A stretch of 64,000 nt of DNA from Histoplasma ohiense (taxonomy: Eukaryota > Ascomycota > Eurotiomycetes > Onygenales > Ajellomycetaceae), in contig JAEVHH010000003.1 in NCBI GenBank assembly GCA_017607445.1, forward strand, positions 3,534,001-3,598,000. Direction: 5' to 3'. The notes below the pieces were generated by a model. That model saw only the letters and a program-made list of their open reading frames with translations, made no database searches and had not been told where the DNA came from. Below, piece after piece: positions 35,506-45,601 of the stretch (its first letter is position 1; each line of letters starts with the position of its first letter). A program made the position numbers and the translations under genes.

Positions 35506-35510
35506 ATTGT

Positions 35511-36200
35511 CAGATCAAGGTTGATCAGAAAGACAGATCATGAAGAATTGTTCTTGTTCTTATTCACCATCAGATTGTGGGGGGAAATATCACATTGAAT
35601 GAGGTCAGCCTCACCATAGAGTGACATGTATCCTTCAATGCAGCTGGCTAGTTCAGTGAGAAGTGTGGCCTTCAAGCTACTCTCATAGATTAATTTCTCA
35701 TAATCTCAGATAATGATATGGTGGTGAACTCAATTGATTGAGATAGACTCTATGACAGATTTGAATGGAGAACTTGACTGAGTATACTTACTTGAAGAAG
35801 AAGGAAATGTGTCCACATAGTCAGATGATTGCTTCTAATCAGCAGTGCTGCTCTGATTCTTTTGTTCTCTTTGAGATCTATTACATTATACTGACATCTT
35901 AAAGCCATCATTCTCACCTTTCAAAATCAGAATACTGAGGCTCTTTTGAATAGTCAAAACTTGTGGTATGTCTTCAAAGTACATGTCAAAGAACTCAGAG
36001 ATATTGATGTGTATCTTTCCAAGCTCCTCCTTCAGTACAATGTCAACATGTGCTCAGTATTCTGTAGAATTGATGAAACTGCTGGTGTTGCACAGCCAGA
36101 GCGTCTGTTGGATTGATGATGTAGGATGAAGAGGAGGTGGGGAAGTGCTTTGTGAAATGGTGTCAATAAGGCCAATGATGGCCTTCTAGATGTCAATGTT
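35511..36200. repeat. CpG-depleted relic continuing after the solo LTR
   Basis: In about 670 bp (35,511-36,180) I find a single CpG (near 36,101). The sequence is rich in TG/CA/TCAG words and all frames are broken. It appears to be the other half of the older repeat into which the LTR element jumped. I could not recognise its original protein. Confidence 0.55.
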
Positions 36201-36222
36201 CCAGGTTTCGATGTCCTGGGAC

Positions 36223-36582
36223 TCAGTGTGGAGAGGCCTCTGGATGACCAGCTGGCAGCTGTACCAGCCGCCTGTAGTGGTTGTAGCTGAAGTTGGTCCG
36301 TTGAAGGCTCGTAAACAGATTCGCTAGATCAGAAGCCACATTTCCATTGCTTATTCGCGAGCGAATATTGAGCGCCGATTCCTCTCCCTGTAAAGCAGAG
36401 AGGAGTTTTGAAATCGCATTTCGATAGAGTTGGTCAAGGCTATCAACTGCGCCATCGTAGGAAATTAGACGTGACTCATATATTCTTTCGGCTTCCTGAA
36501 GCGCGCCTCGTAAAGGATCGGCTAAGTTGGTTAGAGGATGGTTCTTGATAAATTCACGATCTTCTTGTGAAAGTCCCGCCAT
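36223..36582 (-). CDS. Hypothetical protein, 119 aa
   Basis: Single-exon minus-strand frame from the ATG at 36,582 (MAGLSQEDREF). Predicted mostly helical: LADPLRGALQEAERIYESRL, SLDQLYRNAISKLLSAL, ASDLANLFTSLQRTNFSYNHYRRL. The frame stays open upstream to 36,702 but without an attractive start. No family recognised. Codon use and a conserved-looking helical pattern argue that it is real, but it abuts a repeat relic, so it may be lineage-specific. Could be secreted-independent cytosolic; no signal peptide or membrane segment is seen. Confidence 0.5.
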   Translation of the reverse strand: MAGLSQEDREFIKNHPLTNLADPLRGALQEAERIYESRLISYDGAVDSLDQLYRNAISKLLSALQGEESALNIRSRISNGNVASDLANLFTSLQRTNFSYNHYRRLVQLPAGHPEASPH

Positions 36583-37890
36583 CTTGACGGTATAAAAAGA
36601 CCGTTGACTTGGTGCGAGGTTAACTAGGAGTTGCAAGGGAGAAAAGCTCGGTTGGTATGCTAATTTTTTTATGTGATGAATGGGAAGCAAACACGGGAAC
36701 AAAAATGCAGAATTGTTAGGAAGTTATGATGTCCGATACTTGCGAGAGAAGAAGCTCGCTGGGAATCGATGCTGGTATATATACTCAATGGAAGGATAAT
36801 GGTCAAAGGGTTGATCCGGCTTGACTTGGGTGCAGAACGCGAATGTGGGAACGGATAGAGCCGCCGAGCAAGGAACCGGGTGGAGATCAATCCTATTCAA
36901 TCGCGACGGAATGGCAATAAGCGCGAACAAAATAGGGGGATTGAAGCTGTATTCGGCTGAGTGAATCACGTCCAACAACTAAATAGTTGTTGGCGACCTA
37001 AATAAATAAATACCCACAATGGGGTCAGAATATTCACGGGGACAACCCAATTCTTACAAGCGCATGTCGAATAATTTGTTTTTTACGTTTCCAAATCGAT
37101 GGCGAATCCTCCCGAGGTTGGGCAGCAATATTTACCATGTTATTGAATATATTAGTTCTGCACATTGTGACCCATAACCACCTGGGCAGCTGATATCCGA
37201 CGTCGAGACAGATATGAGAAAGAAGGATGCCATTTTAGGCACCTAAATCCTAGCCGTTCATCACATCCAGATTCATCAACTGAAATCAAATGATTGGAAC
37301 TAAATTCAGACAGTCTATGCTGATAGAAATCTCGCAGATCGGAGTTCTGCTCTTCTTTTTTTTTTTTTTGCCCTGTGTTTAACTTCTTTTTTGGTCCAAC
37401 CCACACGACAAAAGGCCCGTTTGAAGCTGGCTTGTCGATGTTATTATATCAAATTCGTCCTGAAGAAAGACGACCATCTCATCAACAAAAAGGGCCAGGT
37501 TTTTCGGTGAGGTGATCACAAAGGGCGTAGCCAGTGCGGATATGTGTGGATGGGAGGTGGTTAATTTCGATTACTAATCAATATAATAACTAACTAAGAT
37601 AACTAGTTATGTAATAGAGTTTCAATCGAGTAACATGATTGGCGAATTCATGGACATACATTGTGTAAAAATACAAGCCGTGAAACATTTGTCACTTCCA
37701 AGGTTTTCGGTACAAATCACGGCTTTGGTGCCAATCAACTTCCGCTTACTCAACCTCCGCCCACAACATTCCGGCAATCGACACTTACTTGATACCAACT
37801 GCGAACAACCGCAGGAAAGCCTCTCTCTCTCGATTCCTTGGGCCAATTGACCCGTTGCTGCTATACTATTCCAATCTCCTCCCGCCCACA
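36583..37890. other. divergent spacer
   Basis: About 1.3 kb between the divergent 119-aa gene and the H-protein gene. Contains TAAATAAATA near 37,000-37,012 and AACTAACTAAGATAACTAG near 37,588-37,606. No gene is supported; short frames do not match anything known. Confidence 0.5.
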
Positions 37891-38747
37891 ATGTCTGCTG
37901 CTGCCATCCGGGTTTTTACCTCTCTGCGAAGTGGGCTGCGTACTGCCGCCCCGAGACTCCCCTCTCCAGCTCTACGCAGCGCATATATCTCCCGCCCCGC
38001 ATTCCGGGATTGCAGAAGAGCATTTTCGCAGAGCTCACTATGTAGGTGACAGTATGCAATTGGGCACAATTGCTCTGTCCAGTTATGTGTCACTGCAAAA
38101 AACAACTACCATAGGTGGTAGGATGCTGACGAACCTCGTCATTTTCTACAGGGCAAGCTAAGAAGTATACCGAAGAGCATGAATGGATTGAGGTGGCTGG
38201 GGATGGGAAAACTGGTTAGACATATCCCTCTCTTTTTATTTTCTTCTTTTGCTTTCCCCCCCCCCCCTCTTTATCCAGGACGCAATTGGATGTACATTTC
38301 TCAATATTCATCCCGCCATCCGCGAGATTTTAACTGCACCTCACCCAATTTCTACCCTGACTACGAAATACCTAACTAACAAGGGAAAATACAATAACGA
38401 AATATAAAAATAAAACAGCAACCATTGGCATAACTGAATACGCCGCCAACGCGCTGGGTGACGTCGTCTTTGTAGAACTGCCCGCCGTCGACACCGACGT
38501 CGCTGCGGGCGAGACCATCGGGGCTGTCGAGTCCGTCAAGTCCGCCTCGGACATCCTCTGCCCCGTGACAGGCAAGATCGTTGAGGCTAACACGAAGCTG
38601 GAAGAGTCGCCCAAGGTCATCAATGAGAGTCCTGAGGAGAAGGGATGGTTTGCCAAGATCGAGCTTGCGGATTCGACTGAGCTGGAGGGTTTGATGGAGA
38701 AGGAGGTGTATCTGGCTAAGGTGGAGGAGGCGGACGTTGAGAGTTAA
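37891..38747 (+). CDS. gcv3: Glycine cleavage system H protein, mitochondrial
   Basis: Lipoyl carrier shuttling the methylamine group between P, T and L proteins of the mitochondrial glycine decarboxylase. Exons: 37891-38041, 38152-38214, 38419-38747 (180 aa). N-terminus is a clear presequence (Arg/Ser/Ala-rich, ending in RRAFSQSSL). Mature part starts KKYTEEHEWIEV, continues across intron 2 to TIGITEYAANALGDVVFVELP, and has the lipoylation site in GAVESVKSASD (Lys of ESVK), then PVTGKIVEANTKLEESPKVIN. Intron 1 donor was chosen at GTAGGT because it alone keeps the frame into QAKKYTEEHEW. Intron 2 begins GTTAGA, a weak donor. Length fits the family. Confidence 0.93.
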
Positions 38748-39300
38748 AAGGGGATTGGATTCGGGAGGGATCCTATTTAGCCACTGCCTTGTTTCCCCTC
38801 CCCCCCCTCTTCTTATCATGGTTTTTATGCTGTATAACTTGGATTGATTTGTGGGATCTTGTGGGGCGGTGGGTATCTCTCATCGTTGATAATGTTTAAC
38901 TTATTCCTCTTTTTGCGATATGTATCTATATCTACTTATCTACTGATGTTTCAACATGTCAGAATGTTATGTTTGTACGTGTTCAAATCACCAACGTTAT
39001 CTGTATGTTGTATTGAAAGGCAACAGGGCTAGGGGAAGTAGACGTTCAAGCCTTAAGAGATGAAAGGAAAATGTTTCTTCATGATACTGATGTAAATGCA
39101 ATTGATCTCAACGCCGGTATGCCAAATGCAACCCATGAAATTTTATCCAGTGAGACAAAGGATAACAAAAGCAATAAGCGAAGGAACCTTGATCCGATGC
39201 AACAAAACGAAAAAAGAGAACAATTACTGTACAGAGCGTTTCCAAGAGAAAATGAAAAATGAAAACAGAAAGAAAAAAACAAAAATGAAAATATACACTC
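38748..39300. other. convergent 3' spacer
   Basis: Convergent spacer between the H-protein gene and dsc1. No coding or RNA gene seen. Confidence 0.6.
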
Positions 39301-41769
39301 TTAAATCGGCGGTAGATTCTCTCTACAAATCGGACACTGTAGTCGCAACCGCATCCAACTCTCCAAACATGTACTGTGAAAGATGTGTCGACATGGCGTG
39401 ACCATGTATGCTCGTCGGCTAAGCAGGTTTGCAGCGCCTTCTGCAACACTAGCTGGCGCACCCGTGCTACTGCTCGAGGCTGTGAGGACCGGCACATCGA
39501 TATCCTGCATGCAAATGGCACAGTCGAATCGCCTAGTCTTGCGATCCTTGTCGTGGTTATTATTAGAATCAGTATTGTCCGAGCCATGCTTGTTGTCGTC
39601 TTTTGCGCTGCTTGGAGCGGTATGAATTGCTTCTCCTCGGAGGAAGCCAATCGGCAAAACACCTGCAGCCTCGATATCTTCATTGGAGCCTGACGCAGAT
39701 GTATCTCGCAAAATTGGGTGGTAATCGTAGGCTGGCGGTGCCCAGCCGTTGGGAACTAAAAATCTTGGGCCTAGAAGGTCCTGGCCAGCTAGAATCACCG
39801 TTTGCATCCATACCCAGGCTGCAATTCCCACAGTAAATATAGAACTAAATTTGATAAAGAGGACATTGCCTGGGAGGGCATAGAAATAGAGAAACGGGAA
39901 TACTCGGATGAGGCTCTGGCCCACCACGAATTCCCATGTCAGTGCCCTGCGGCAGTTTCGCATTACATTGCGATATATCTGCGGGATCCAAAAGGAGAGG
40001 TAGGCAAAGGATATCGTCTGGCCGTACATTCGGGCTAGGCGAGTTGGCCAGAATAATGACCATGACGAGAAGAAGAGGAGGAAAAAGACTGTGAAATAAA
40101 ACCGAGAGTACATTGCACCTGTGTCGTTTGTCCCTGACTCACTGGTTCCTTGGGATGCTGGTGGGGTCGTGGTGGCCTCTACGGGCTCATCCTGATCTGG
40201 AGGGAGTATGATGATAGGGGTGGCACCTGTATCCAGGGGGCGATGCGCTGTTGCTGGCGCTGGGAGTAACTGCGATGGTCCAGTGGCTCGAGCAGACGAT
40301 GATCGATCGGTTTCCCTGCGTTCAGGGGCCTGAACAACCCACACTTCTATCTGGAACTTCATCGCAAGGAAACTGACAGAGAAGAATGTCAAAAAGGTCG
40401 CAGTGGTAAGCAGAAGGAACGGCGCTTCGTTATATAACTGCATCAGAATAAACGAACCAAAAAGAGAGTCGCCTATAGACATCATGGCGATTGTGTAGAA
40501 GCTGACTCGGCTCCTAGTTGAGGGTGTGGAGGCCTCTTTCATCTGCCTCATGAGCAGGTGAATCTGGGTGCAAAGAACTGCCGACATAATCACTATTAAC
40601 CGCCCAGCGTGTTTCCGGTATTGCTCCTGCTTGGGGCCCGAAAGATAGAGTCCATCCGAAGGGGAATAAGCTGGCGAACCCTTGCTCTCCAACACGAATC
40701 CACAATCTGGAGAGAAAAGTGTCATAGACATCGCCATCAATGGTGGAGACGGCACTGGGGCTCCAACTGGGAAACGTAGTTCATCTTCGATCGATTGCAA
40801 CAGAGGGAGTCGAGCTATTTGGCCCTTTATTACCACGGGATGCTGCTGAAGATACACGATATATTCGCACTTCGGCGCAGGGAATGTCACGGTGCTCGGG
40901 CCATGAGGAAGAGACGACCAAGGCAAATAATCGACAGGGCCGGCTTTCTTTTCAGCCAAGGTTTCAGTCAATGACCTATTCAATAGCTGACGGGAGAGTT
41001 CAAATGTATCATTCGAAAGAGCAAATTGAGGCATTGCTGACAAACCAGCGAACTTTTCACTGGTGGTGCTGAGAATAATTCCGCCCGATGATGGGAAATG
41101 CACCCCGAAGAGCCGTACGAAATGGCTGGCCCCCAGCGACACATCCGTGTATAGGGTGATATCTGCTCTTATCTCCCTGGCGTTTGACCCGTCCAAGGCG
41201 AGGCCTTCTCTGTCCTCCTCCTGTAACTCTATCAAGAGAGTTCCGTGGTTCGTAGTAATATTATTCGCGAATGTATTGGTAAAATAATCATGTCTTAGCA
41301 TGATTGCCGTGGTATTCAGCTGCGGGAGGTTTTCTGTCTCGGGACCATGCCAGCGAACCCAGTTGCCCCGGATCTTCCCAGTAACATTGTGATATACGGG
41401 AATCTGTAGATCTGAGATATTAAGGTCTGACCGAAGTGGGCGTGCCTGCCACTCGATCGGTTGCTCGTCCAACAAGCCGGAGTGTTGGAGAATCGAGTAT
41501 AGCTGGTCCCGGGCGCGGTCCTTGACAGCGGGAAGCAACCCCCATGCATAGCCATCATCCTTGGTCAGGCCTCCTAGAGGCAGCCAGCGACCTGCCGCGC
41601 TGTCCAAGTCACCGTATCTCGACGTATTAAGGAGTGACAGTGCTCGCTGTTCCTCCTTCTTCTGCTGATGGCGCTCTCGCTCGAGGTTGAGGGTCGGCGG
41701 GCGTGGTTCTGGCGCAGATAGCAGGAAGAACAGGAGCACGAAGAAAAGAAGCGCGCGGCGGTTTTCCAT
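39301..41769 (-). CDS. dsc1: Dsc1/Tul1-type RING E3 ligase of the Golgi Dsc complex
   Basis: Multi-spanning ubiquitin ligase subunit of the Dsc complex, which in fission yeast and Aspergillus is needed for SREBP cleavage and Golgi/endosome quality control. Single exon of 822 aa. N-terminal hydrophobic signal segment (about 5-19, LLFFVLLFFLLS), a large lumenal part (about 20-385) with several N-glycosylation sequons (NIS, NVT, NTT, NRS), then membrane spans near 392-411, 428-450, 455-480, 559-578, 590-610, 615-635 and 640-660. C-terminal RING-H2 at about 750-817: CAIC...C-x-H-x2-H-x2-C...CPIC, ending NLPPI. The spacing between first and second RING halves is expanded by a Ser/Ala insert (ASSSSTGAPASVAEG). 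Start is the ATG before the signal segment. It is divergent from zrg17. Confidence 0.94.
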   Translation of the reverse strand: MENRRALLFFVLLFFLLSAPEPRPPTLNLERERHQQKKEEQRALSLLNTSRYGDLDSAAGRWLPLGGLTKDDGYAWGLLPAVKDRARDQLYSILQHSGLLDEQPIEWQARPLRSDLNISDLQIPVYHNVTGKIRGNWVRWHGPETENLPQLNTTAIMLRHDYFTNTFANNITTNHGTLLIELQEEDREGLALDGSNAREIRADITLYTDVSLGASHFVRLFGVHFPSSGGIILSTTSEKFAGLSAMPQFALSNDTFELSRQLLNRSLTETLAEKKAGPVDYLPWSSLPHGPSTVTFPAPKCEYIVYLQQHPVVIKGQIARLPLLQSIEDELRFPVGAPVPSPPLMAMSMTLFSPDCGFVLESKGSPAYSPSDGLYLSGPKQEQYRKHAGRLIVIMSAVLCTQIHLLMRQMKEASTPSTRSRVSFYTIAMMSIGDSLFGSFILMQLYNEAPFLLLTTATFLTFFSVSFLAMKFQIEVWVVQAPERRETDRSSSARATGPSQLLPAPATAHRPLDTGATPIIILPPDQDEPVEATTTPPASQGTSESGTNDTGAMYSRFYFTVFFLLFFSSWSLFWPTRLARMYGQTISFAYLSFWIPQIYRNVMRNCRRALTWEFVVGQSLIRVFPFLYFYALPGNVLFIKFSSIFTVGIAAWVWMQTVILAGQDLLGPRFLVPNGWAPPAYDYHPILRDTSASGSNEDIEAAGVLPIGFLRGEAIHTAPSSAKDDNKHGSDNTDSNNNHDKDRKTRRFDCAICMQDIDVPVLTASSSSTGAPASVAEGAANLLSRRAYMVTPCRHIFHSTCLESWMRLRLQCPICRENLPPI

Positions 41770-42228
41770 GGACCAAAGGTGATCGAGCCATAGGAGCTCA
41801 GCCGTATCCGAGTATAAGGTCCATTACCAGATTCGGGCTCTGGCTCTTGGTTGACTACTGTTTGTCGTTGCTCGAAGACGTTGTGACGCTGGATTTGTGT
41901 CTCGGAGAACGAGTGGTTGGTCGCTAATCTATCTATAAATCTAAATGCAGCTAGTACCTTGAGGCTTGCCTGCACAGTCGCCAAACGTGGACTCTCTTCG
42001 ATGCAACGCCCAGTACAGCCGCCTCATCACAATGGAAGGTCTGCAGAAAATAGAAAATCACGCCGGATTGTTCAGTTCTTAGGCAGAAGCTAACCACATG
42101 CTCTCTAGTCTCCGATCTTGCACGTCGTCGCCGCTGCTCTCCACTCCAACTCGCTCTCCACTCACTTACTCCTCCTCACACTCCTGCGTGCCGAAATTTC
42201 CCCGTGGCTTGAGAAGATTGAACCAGCG
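41770..42228. promoter_or_regulatory. shared divergent promoter of dsc1 and zrg17
   Basis: Only 459 bp separate the start codons of the two divergent genes, so both promoters and leaders must lie here. I see no specific operator that I can name. Confidence 0.6.
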
Positions 42229-43737
42229 ATGGCGGACACATTGCCGCTGCCAATCCCTCCTCGAACTCCCACGCCGCCCTCAGACGACCATTCTTCGGGT
42301 CCAGAGGGCTATATGGTAATCCCGTCAATGGAGAACCTTTCTGACCGGAATACTCTGTCTCCAATGGTGAGCACTTTCGGAGCGTCGGGGACCCTAGGTA
42401 AATTGTTTGATGTCCCAGTCCCGCATTAAATACTAGCATATATCACCCACAGTGGGCATACCTAACTCTTCGATTCCCTAGATCCGTCACGGAACTCGGC
42501 TATGGGTTCTGCGGAAGACATGACGCAGGGGCCTTTCAATTTTAAGCCAACCGCTCTCGCGAAGAGCCCCGTTGCAAAATCGGTATGGCATCCCTGTGGA
42601 AATCCTGGTTGCGCCGAAACTTGAACGCTAAATATGTAATGGTAATGCCCGGCAAACATATAATAGAACGTGGGCCAGAGACGGGGACACAAGTATAAAC
42701 ATAGCAGCGTATCACACCAGATATTCCTTGAACCCCCGCCTAGGTCGCCGATGCCCTTACCGAACTCCCTGCCGATCCCAACATGGGGGGAATGCCTGGG
42801 GAGCATGTCGAAGGACCAGAGAATCCGGTTCTGGTGGAGCGTATGCCACATGGGGGTGGCTGGATATACGTTGTGGACTTCCCATGGCTCTATGGCCATG
42901 ACAGGGCTGTCACATCTCATACTCTTCGACTCGCTAGGCGCCATGCTCTGCGTTGTCGTTGACGTACTCGGAAATTTTGAGGTGTGGAAGCGATCTAGCA
43001 TTCGTCACCCTTTTGGCTTGGAGCGTGCAGAAGTCGTTGCGGGTTTTGCTCTATCCGTGCTACTATTCTTCATGGGAGGAGACCTTATCTCACATACGGT
43101 CCAGCATCTGCTGGAAAACTCAGGGCACGAGGCCCATCATTCCCACTCTCACGCGCGAGTGGCTCCAGGGAGCGTCGACATCACGGCTTTGCTGGCGATA
43201 ATGGCAACATTGATATCCGCCATCGCTTTAAAAAACCATGCAAGGATTGGAAAGGCTATCCGGTTTGCTTATATCGAATCCCTACCTTCTATCCTTAGTA
43301 ACCCAGCTCATTTCCTGACCCTTTCATGTTCAACGTTTCTCCTCTTACTCCCCTTATTGTCCGTGCAACAGTATCTATGGCTGGATCGAATCCTATCCTT
43401 CACCGTTGCCATTTCCATGTGTGTTTTCGGAGTTCGTTTAGTTAAAACGCTTGGATCCATACTTCTGATGTCCTATTCTGGTCCAGGGACTTCTGAGGTT
43501 TTGGGAGACATCTACAACCTCCCAGCTGTGTCGGAAATTGAAGAGGCAAAATTCTGGCAGGCTCACTATGGCTTGTGCATAGCGTGCATCAAGCTGCGAG
43601 TGACCGGCTCGGAAGAAAGCTTAACCAAGCTGCGAGAGAGGATCGTCAGTACGATAAAAAATCGATTAGGGGGCGGATACGGGACAGGTGGTCAGAAATG
43701 GGAAGTGTCTCTACAGTTTACGGTTGAGCAGGGTTAA
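42229..43737 (+). CDS. zrg17: Zrg17-like cation diffusion facilitator (ER/Golgi zinc transport subunit)
   Basis: Exons: 42229-42397, 42482-42582, 42667-43737 (446 aa). Soluble Pro/Ser-rich N-terminus (about 140 residues), then six predicted spans: around MGVAGYTLWTSHGSM, LFDSLGAMLCVVVDVL, VVAGFALSVLLFFMGG, ITALLAIMATLISAIA, FLTLSCSTFLLLLPLL and LSFTVAISMCVFG. A short His-rich loop (HHSHSHA) lies between spans 3 and 4, and the C-terminal cytosolic CDF domain ends EVSLQFTVEQG. In yeasts Zrg17 works as a heteromer with Msc2/Cis4 to load zinc into the ER. The usual HxxxD metal pair of span 5 is not seen (IESLPSILSNPAH), in keeping with a non-catalytic partner. The third exon begins NVGQRRG. Confidence 0.87.
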
Positions 43738-44782
43738 AGTGGATATATTTATACGTTATGCATACTCTACCCCCTTGTGTCAGCGTCATTTCAACGTGGT
43801 GATAATGGAATCAGATCAGATTTCTTTCATGTCTTCATGATTTTTTCATTCTCTGCTTGCAGAGCAGTCAAGTCTTGAATTGTTGTTCTTTTTGGCAATG
43901 AATCTTACGGACTTATCTTTGGCCATTCTGAAATAGAGTACTGTCTTTACGCCCTTAGTCTGCGTAGCAAGGACACCGGCTGGAGATTACAGCTTATCGC
44001 CATTGAATAAACCCGTAACCCTGCCATGATAGCTTCCCAGTTATATGGCCACAGGAACCGTGTATTAGACGATTGATGTCGATCTGAGATTCCGATTGCG
44101 ACACGTTTTTAGAAACGGCTGTATTTCGATAATTTTCTAACCATAGTTAAATAACATATGAGTTTATGTCTCTAAACAAGACAGAACTTCTCTCTCTCTT
44201 TTTCCCTCCTCCCCCTTTTCTTTTCTTTTCCATTTATTAATTCCCAATAGCGCCCGCTACAAGATCTACAGCTGCACATTCCTCCGGTCCCACACGTCCT
44301 TCTTGCTGGGAGAGGGTGTTTGCAGTCGCGAGTTACTGACCAAACTTGATAGAAAACGAATGTCTGAAAAGCATTTGGAGATAAAAGTAGTTGGAAGTAT
44401 CTATGCGTATTTGCCTAATTTCAATTTCTTTTATTGTCTCTCTTTGCTGTCTATGTACAGTACATGTGCAACATCTCAATGCCTCCTGTTCAACTTTTGG
44501 ATACCAACAGCTTGACCAACAAGGATTGGAAGATCGAACTGTTGTGAAACAACAGGTACATGCATTGGTATTGAAAAATGATAAACGAATCCGTATAATA
44601 ATAAAACAATGAAAGTCTTCTTCCTTTTGCCGCTCTCGCATCCCGTCTTGATTTCATGGCTCGACAGGATACCCATATATCGAATTAATCGCAGGTGTTC
44701 GAAAACCCCACCCAAACTATTCCCTAAGTATTTTTTCCAATTGCCCATGACAGGCTCCCTAGAGGCTTCCTCATTGAGCTGT
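43738..44782. other. convergent 3' spacer
   Basis: About 1 kb between convergent zrg17 and the small complex-I-like gene, with a CT-rich tract at 44,189-44,225. No gene is supported in any frame. Confidence 0.55.
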
Positions 44783-45207
44783 TCATAGCCCCGCGCCCCC
44801 CTCTGCGGCCTCCCTCTCTACTCTCCGTTGTCGCTTTTCCAGCAGACTCCTTTTCCGCTCTGCCAGGATGGCCATTTGCCTTTTATCAACACCTTCGAGC
44901 CAATATCCGAAACTGCCGCCCACCGTCGCGAATAGAGGATAAACCCATAGTGCCTGCTTTTGGAATAATGGGCGCATTTCGATGCCAAGTTGCCACAAAC
45001 GAACGGCAATGCCTATAAAATCCCCTGGTCAGTAGGTATATCTTTGCAATATTGATCCCAAGTTTAGAGGTATAGCATATGGGAAACCGTTGTCTCCCCA
45101 AACTTTCTAGATTTCCAGAGAAAACACGTAACACAGCCGGGTTTATTCTCTAAGCAAAAGAGGAACATACCGAAGCCGCTCCAGAATAGTACTTTGTGAA
45201 GAGGCAT
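44783..45207 (-). CDS. Small mitochondrial inner-membrane protein, resembles the fungal complex I 14-kDa accessory subunit
   Basis: Two minus-strand exons: 45171-45207 and 44783-45012 (88 aa). N-terminal MPLHKVLFWSGFGIAVRLWQLGIEMRP is split by the intron after Gly12; a hydrophobic segment ALWVYPLFATVGGSFGYWL forms one membrane span, followed by a basic coiled tail (LAERKRSLLEKRQRRVE). I recall similar Aspergillus proteins annotated as an NADH-ubiquinone oxidoreductase 14-kDa subunit, but this is memory of annotation, not a motif-based proof. Its divergent neighbour is shg1. Confidence 0.7.
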
Positions 45208-45601
45208 TGTGGATGTTATTCGGATCGATCAGGCGCGACGCCGGGGAAGCGTGGATCGAAGACAGCCGAAGCAGGTTGGAACGCCCCGTTGACAAGTGCC
45301 AGAGGTGTATATGTCCCTCACGACTTGCTATTAAGGAATTGAATTCGCACGAGTTGCGTAGCAAGTATCCCCGTAACCAATTGTTGCTCCGGATTTTGGG
45401 CGACGTTCTGAGGCGTGGGAGACGTTGGAGTTCGGTGCCGGGAAAATAGTTCTGCCGGCGGCCACAACGCGATTACGCTACAACTTAGCAAAGAACGCAC
45501 AGGAATCATCAAACAACAGCTGGGTCTCAGCTAAATACCACTCGGAGATGTGGAACTTTTAACAAAATACTCAAGGATTGCTTTTGTTTGTGCCGGTCAG
45601 C
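45208..45601. promoter_or_regulatory. shared divergent promoter of the complex-I-like gene and shg1
   Basis: 394 bp between divergent start codons; no distinct motif identified. Confidence 0.5.

Noticed and set aside
41703..41984. Opposite-strand frames over the dsc1 start region
   Set aside because: They overlap the dsc1 signal-peptide coding region and its promoter and show no motif; treated as shadows.
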